Part shown: one piece after another, positions 61,678-64,000 of the stretch | Position numbering within the stretch: position 1 is the stretch's first letter | Layout of the letters: each line of letters begins with the position of its first letter | Assembly: GCA_028279885.1 (NCBI GenBank) | Contig: JANQMX010000004.1 | Coordinates: 1 to 64,000 of the forward strand | DNA length: 64,000 bases | Direction: 5' to 3' | Source: Rhodovibrionaceae bacterium | Lineage (GTDB): Bacteria > Pseudomonadota > Alphaproteobacteria > Kiloniellales > DSM-21159 | The notes under the pieces: model-generated | What the model was told of the DNA's origin: nothing | Database searches by the model: none | Seen by the model: the letters and a program-made list of their open reading frames with translations, nothing else | Position numbers and translations under genes: made by a program

Positions 61678-62850
61678 ATGCCCAACGCCCGCTATTCCAG
61701 CCGCGAGATGATTGCCCGACTGGTCGGCTTCGACACCACCTCGCGGGACTCGAACCTGGCGCTGATCGACTTCGCCGAGGACTACCTGACCAGCTATGGC
61801 GCGACCACCCGGCGCACCTATGACGATGAAGGGCGCAAGGCCAATCTCTTTGCCACCATCGGGCCGGAAGAGGCCGGCGGCGTAGTGCTCTCCGGCCATA
61901 CCGACGTGGTGCCCGTCGACGGCCAGGACTGGCACAGCAACCCGTTCGAGGTGGTCGAAAAGGACGGCCTGCTCTATGGCCGCGGCACCGCCGACATGAA
62001 GTCCTTCCTGGCGATTGCTATGGCGGCGCTGCCGGACCTGGTCGCCAAGCCGGTGAAGCGGCCCATCCACCTTGCCCTGTCTTACGACGAGGAGGTCGGC
62101 TGCATCGGCGTCGGCCGGCTGCTGCAGGACATCAAGGAAAACCTGCCGATGCCGGAGGTCGCGATTATCGGCGAGCCCTCCGACATGCAGATCGTCCATG
62201 CCCACAAGGGCGTGCACGGCTTCCAGGTCAAGATCAAGGGCAAGGCCGCCCACTCCAGCCAGCCGCACCGGGGCGCCAGCGCCATCATCGCCGCCGGCAA
62301 GATCATTGCCTTCATCGACCAGTTGGCCCGCAGCAAGCGGGCAGAGGGGCGGCCGGAGAGCGGCTTCGAACCGCCCTATACCAGCTTTCAGATCGGCCAT
62401 ATCGAGGGCGGCGCGGCCCTCAATATCATCCCCGAGGACTGTACCTTCATCGGGGAATTCCGCGCGGTGCCTTGGGAAGACGAGGAGGGCATCATCGCCG
62501 CCATACGCCGCCACATCGAGGAAGAGGCGCTGCCCGCCTTGCGCGAGTTCACACCGGATGCGGACATCGAGTTCACCGACCGCGCCAATGTGCCCCCCTT
62601 GGCACCGGAGGAAGACGGCCCTGCAGAGGCCTTCGTGCGCCAGCTGACCGGCGCCAATGCGGTGGGTGTGGTCTCCTACGCCACCGAAGGGGGACTGTTT
62701 CAGGAGGCCGGGATGTCCGCCGTCATCTGCGGGCCCGGCTCCATCGACCAGGCGCATCAGCCCAACGAATTCATTGCGTTGTCCCAGGTCGAGCAGTGCG
62801 AGCGCTTCATGGCCCGCCTCTGGGACTGGGCCGGGCAAGAAAAGGCCTAG
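61678..62850 (+). CDS. argE: Acetylornithine deacetylase
   Basis: 390 residues of the M20 family. Zinc ligands: H74 and D76 in LSGHTDVVPV, D106 in GRGTADMKSF, the E138-E139 pair in SYDEEVGCIGV, and a late His in GPGSIDQAHQPNE. It hydrolyses N-acetylornithine in arginine synthesis; GGLFQEAGM near the end is typical of ArgE rather than DapE. GAAGGAG site before the ATG. Its TAG stop (62848-62850) lies in the left arm of the inverted-repeat element at 62847-63122, so the element has shaped its 3' end. Confidence 0.92.
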   Translation: MPNARYSSREMIARLVGFDTTSRDSNLALIDFAEDYLTSYGATTRRTYDDEGRKANLFATIGPEEAGGVVLSGHTDVVPVDGQDWHSNPFEVVEKDGLLYGRGTADMKSFLAIAMAALPDLVAKPVKRPIHLALSYDEEVGCIGVGRLLQDIKENLPMPEVAIIGEPSDMQIVHAHKGVHGFQVKIKGKAAHSSQPHRGASAIIAAGKIIAFIDQLARSKRAEGRPESGFEPPYTSFQIGHIEGGAALNIIPEDCTFIGEFRAVPWEDEEGIIAAIRRHIEEEALPALREFTPDADIEFTDRANVPPLAPEEDGPAEAFVRQLTGANAVGVVSYATEGGLFQEAGMSAVICGPGSIDQAHQPNEFIALSQVEQCERFMARLWDWAGQEKA

Positions 62851-63122
62851 AGCGTTCCTCGGTTAGATGGAACCATTCTGACGGAGCGCCTTTGCGACAA
62901 GATCAAGCCTGGGCGCGAAGAGCATATCCCGCGATACGGTCGAGCGGCCAGGCGCAGAGATTGGCGCAAAGGCGCCCGTCCCGAAGGGCTTCCGCCTGGC
63001 GGGCGCCCGCTGGCGTGGCGCGCTTGACCGATGCGCCCGGCATCGCCCTGCGCGCGCCAAACCAGCGGTTGCCTCGCCAGGCGGAAGCAGAATTGTTTCC
63101 ATCTAACCGAGGAACGCTCTAG
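62847..63122. mobile_element. MITE-like 276 bp inverted-repeat element
   Basis: The ends are perfect 26-bp inverted copies (62847-62872 and 63097-63122), continuing imperfectly to CATTCTG / CAGAATTG. Inside lie further inverted pairs: GCGCCTTTGCG (62886-62896) with its complement at 62965-62975, and a 14-bp pair at 62988-63001 and 63075-63088. The size, termini beginning CTAG and palindromic interior without a gene fit a MITE or REP-like element. The outer CTAG of each end supplies the TAG stop of argE on one side and of hslO on the other. Similar terminal sequences are common in alphaproteobacteria from memory; no second copy was noticed in the window. Confidence 0.75.
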
Positions 63123-64000
63123 TCGGCCGCGGTGCGGCGCGCGCTCGCTGAGTCGTCCGCCGCCGCATCATCCCCGGCGCGATAGAGGCGATCCAGGTCG
63201 CCGTCGTCGAAGGGAAAGTCGAGGGCGCAGAACTCGCAGGTCAGCACGACCTTGCCCTCGACCTTGAACTCCTCCAGCTCCGCGCGGTCGATGGAGCGCA
63301 GCACGCGCTCCATGCGCTGCTGGGTGCAGCGACAGCCGACGCTGACCGGGCGCGGCTCGAAGACGCGTACGCCTTCTTCGTGGAATAGCCGGTACAGCAG
63401 GTCGTTGGGCGCCAGCGCCGGCTCGACGAGCTCGCTGTCCGTGCAACTCGCCATGAGGATGAGCGCGCGGCGCCAGTCCTCGTCATCGACGCGGTCGAAC
63501 TTGGGCGCATTGTCGTCCGGCACCTGCTCGATCAGCAGAGCGCCCGCACGCCACTCGCCGGAGGCAGAGGCCTGGGGCGGCTGCACGCTGACCAGAATGC
63601 CGGCGTTGACCTGTTGCGACTGGCGGAAGTAGTGCAGCAGGGAGTCGAGCAGGCTTTCCCCGGTGAGCGCCACCAAACCCTGATAGCGCTCGGTGAACTC
63701 GCCCTGGTCGACGGTGAAGGCCATGTGCCCCTTGCCGACCCAGGCCGGCAGGGAAAGCGGCGTCTCCGCTTGTTGGAGCGCCGCCACAGCATCCGCATCG
63801 TAGCCGGCATAGCCGCGCAACGCGCCGTCGCTGGTCGCGTCCATCACCATGGTGCGCACGGCTTCGCTGCCCTTGATCTGCAGGGTGAAGGAGCCGTCGT
63901 ACTTCAAGGTGCTGGCCAGCGTGGTGCCAAGCGCCACCAGTTCGGCCAGCAGGCGGCCGACCGGCTCAGGATAGCCGGGGCGCCGGACGATGGTGTCTAG
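63119..64000 (-). CDS. hslO: Hsp33 redox chaperone, 5' end outside window
   Basis: At least 294 codons; the frame is open from the right window edge (TIVRRPGYPEPVGRLLAELV), so the start is not visible. Hsp33 is a cytoplasmic holdase activated by oxidation. The C-terminal zinc cysteines are seen as GCRC and CEFC, the redox switch. N-terminal block LVALGTTLASTLKYDGSFTL and GYAGYDADAV are typical. The TAG stop (63119-63121) is inside the right arm of the inverted-repeat element. Convergent with argE. Confidence 0.95.
   Translation of the reverse strand, partial: LDTIVRRPGYPEPVGRLLAELVALGTTLASTLKYDGSFTLQIKGSEAVRTMVMDATSDGALRGYAGYDADAVAALQQAETPLSLPAWVGKGHMAFTVDQGEFTERYQGLVALTGESLLDSLLHYFRQSQQVNAGILVSVQPPQASASGEWRAGALLIEQVPDDNAPKFDRVDDEDWRRALILMASCTDSELVEPALAPNDLLYRLFHEEGVRVFEPRPVSVGCRCTQQRMERVLRSIDRAELEEFKVEGKVVLTCEFCALDFPFDDGDLDRLYRAGDDAAADDSASARRTAAD

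Noticed and set aside
60841-62838. Long minus-strand frame (665 codons) opposite trkH and argE
   Set aside because: Antisense to two genes with clear motifs, low complexity, no recognisable domain.

Overview
This 64 kb window looks like chromosomal DNA of a GC-rich alphaproteobacterium, probably of the Rhodospirillales sensu lato. That placement is an inference from gene content: split aerobic cobaltochelatase genes cobS and cobT beside bolA and a J-domain gene, class I lysyl-tRNA synthetase, a Usg-type protein, a DUF2336 protein, DUF6356 and DUF952 proteins, ApaG next to FolE, and CtaA-type heme A synthase. Gene density is high. Only one stretch over 300 bases (3725-4177) lacks a gene. A single tRNA gene (Gly, CCC) was found, and no rRNA operon, CRISPR array or prophage.

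Layout. 1-1000: the 3' part of an IS1182-like transposase and a back-to-back pair of terminators. 1007-3724: sulfate activation genes cysD and cysNC. 4.1-15.3 kb: small conserved genes, then bolA, a J-domain gene, cobS and cobT, a phytase/esterase-like secreted protein and a MOSC protein. The cobS-cobT pair is split by a three-gene opposite-strand module (7726-11711) encoding a CHASE2-domain membrane protein, a small secreted protein and an exported M48 metalloprotease; this is the best candidate for an undescribed system. 15.25-22.9 kb: a probable accessory block with a transposon-end-like repeat and remnant, an M19 dipeptidase-like gene, an XRE-cupin regulator and a complete five-gene peptide ABC importer. 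23.0-32.7 kb, all minus strand: rpmB, meaB, an ankyrin protein, an Atm1-type exporter, a long coiled-coil membrane protein, methylmalonyl-CoA mutase and a DUF6356 protein.

32.8-44.5 kb: an Lrp regulator, a toxin-antitoxin pair, housekeeping enzymes (HAD phosphatase, EEP-family hydrolase, pyrD, FAD oxidoreductase, aminotransferase, class I LysRS), an S24-type repressor whose catalytic serine is replaced by aspartate, and an ECF sigma / anti-sigma-like / CpxP-like operon. 44.5-53.8 kb: an Fe-S XPD/DinG-type helicase, an AEC transporter, a TerB-like protein, Usg, CtaA, a GST, an MFS transporter, a DUF2336 protein and tRNA-Gly. 54-64 kb: a YnjBCD-type ABC importer, an OmpA-like lipoprotein with a structured leader, apaG, folE, trkH, argE and hslO. 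The last two genes converge on a 276 bp inverted-repeat (MITE-like) element whose two ends supply both stop codons.

Functional links. CobS and CobT insert cobalt in aerobic cobalamin synthesis, and methylmalonyl-CoA mutase with its chaperone MeaB uses that cofactor. CysD and CysNC make APS and PAPS from sulfate. The M19-like protein, XRE-cupin regulator and ABC importer probably form one regulated peptide or amino-acid-derivative uptake unit. The sigma / anti-sigma / CpxP-like operon looks like an envelope or metal stress circuit. Start codons were chosen by ribosome-binding-site spacing and family length where the longest frame looked too long; alternatives are given in the entries. Family assignments come from motif recognition only, without database searches.
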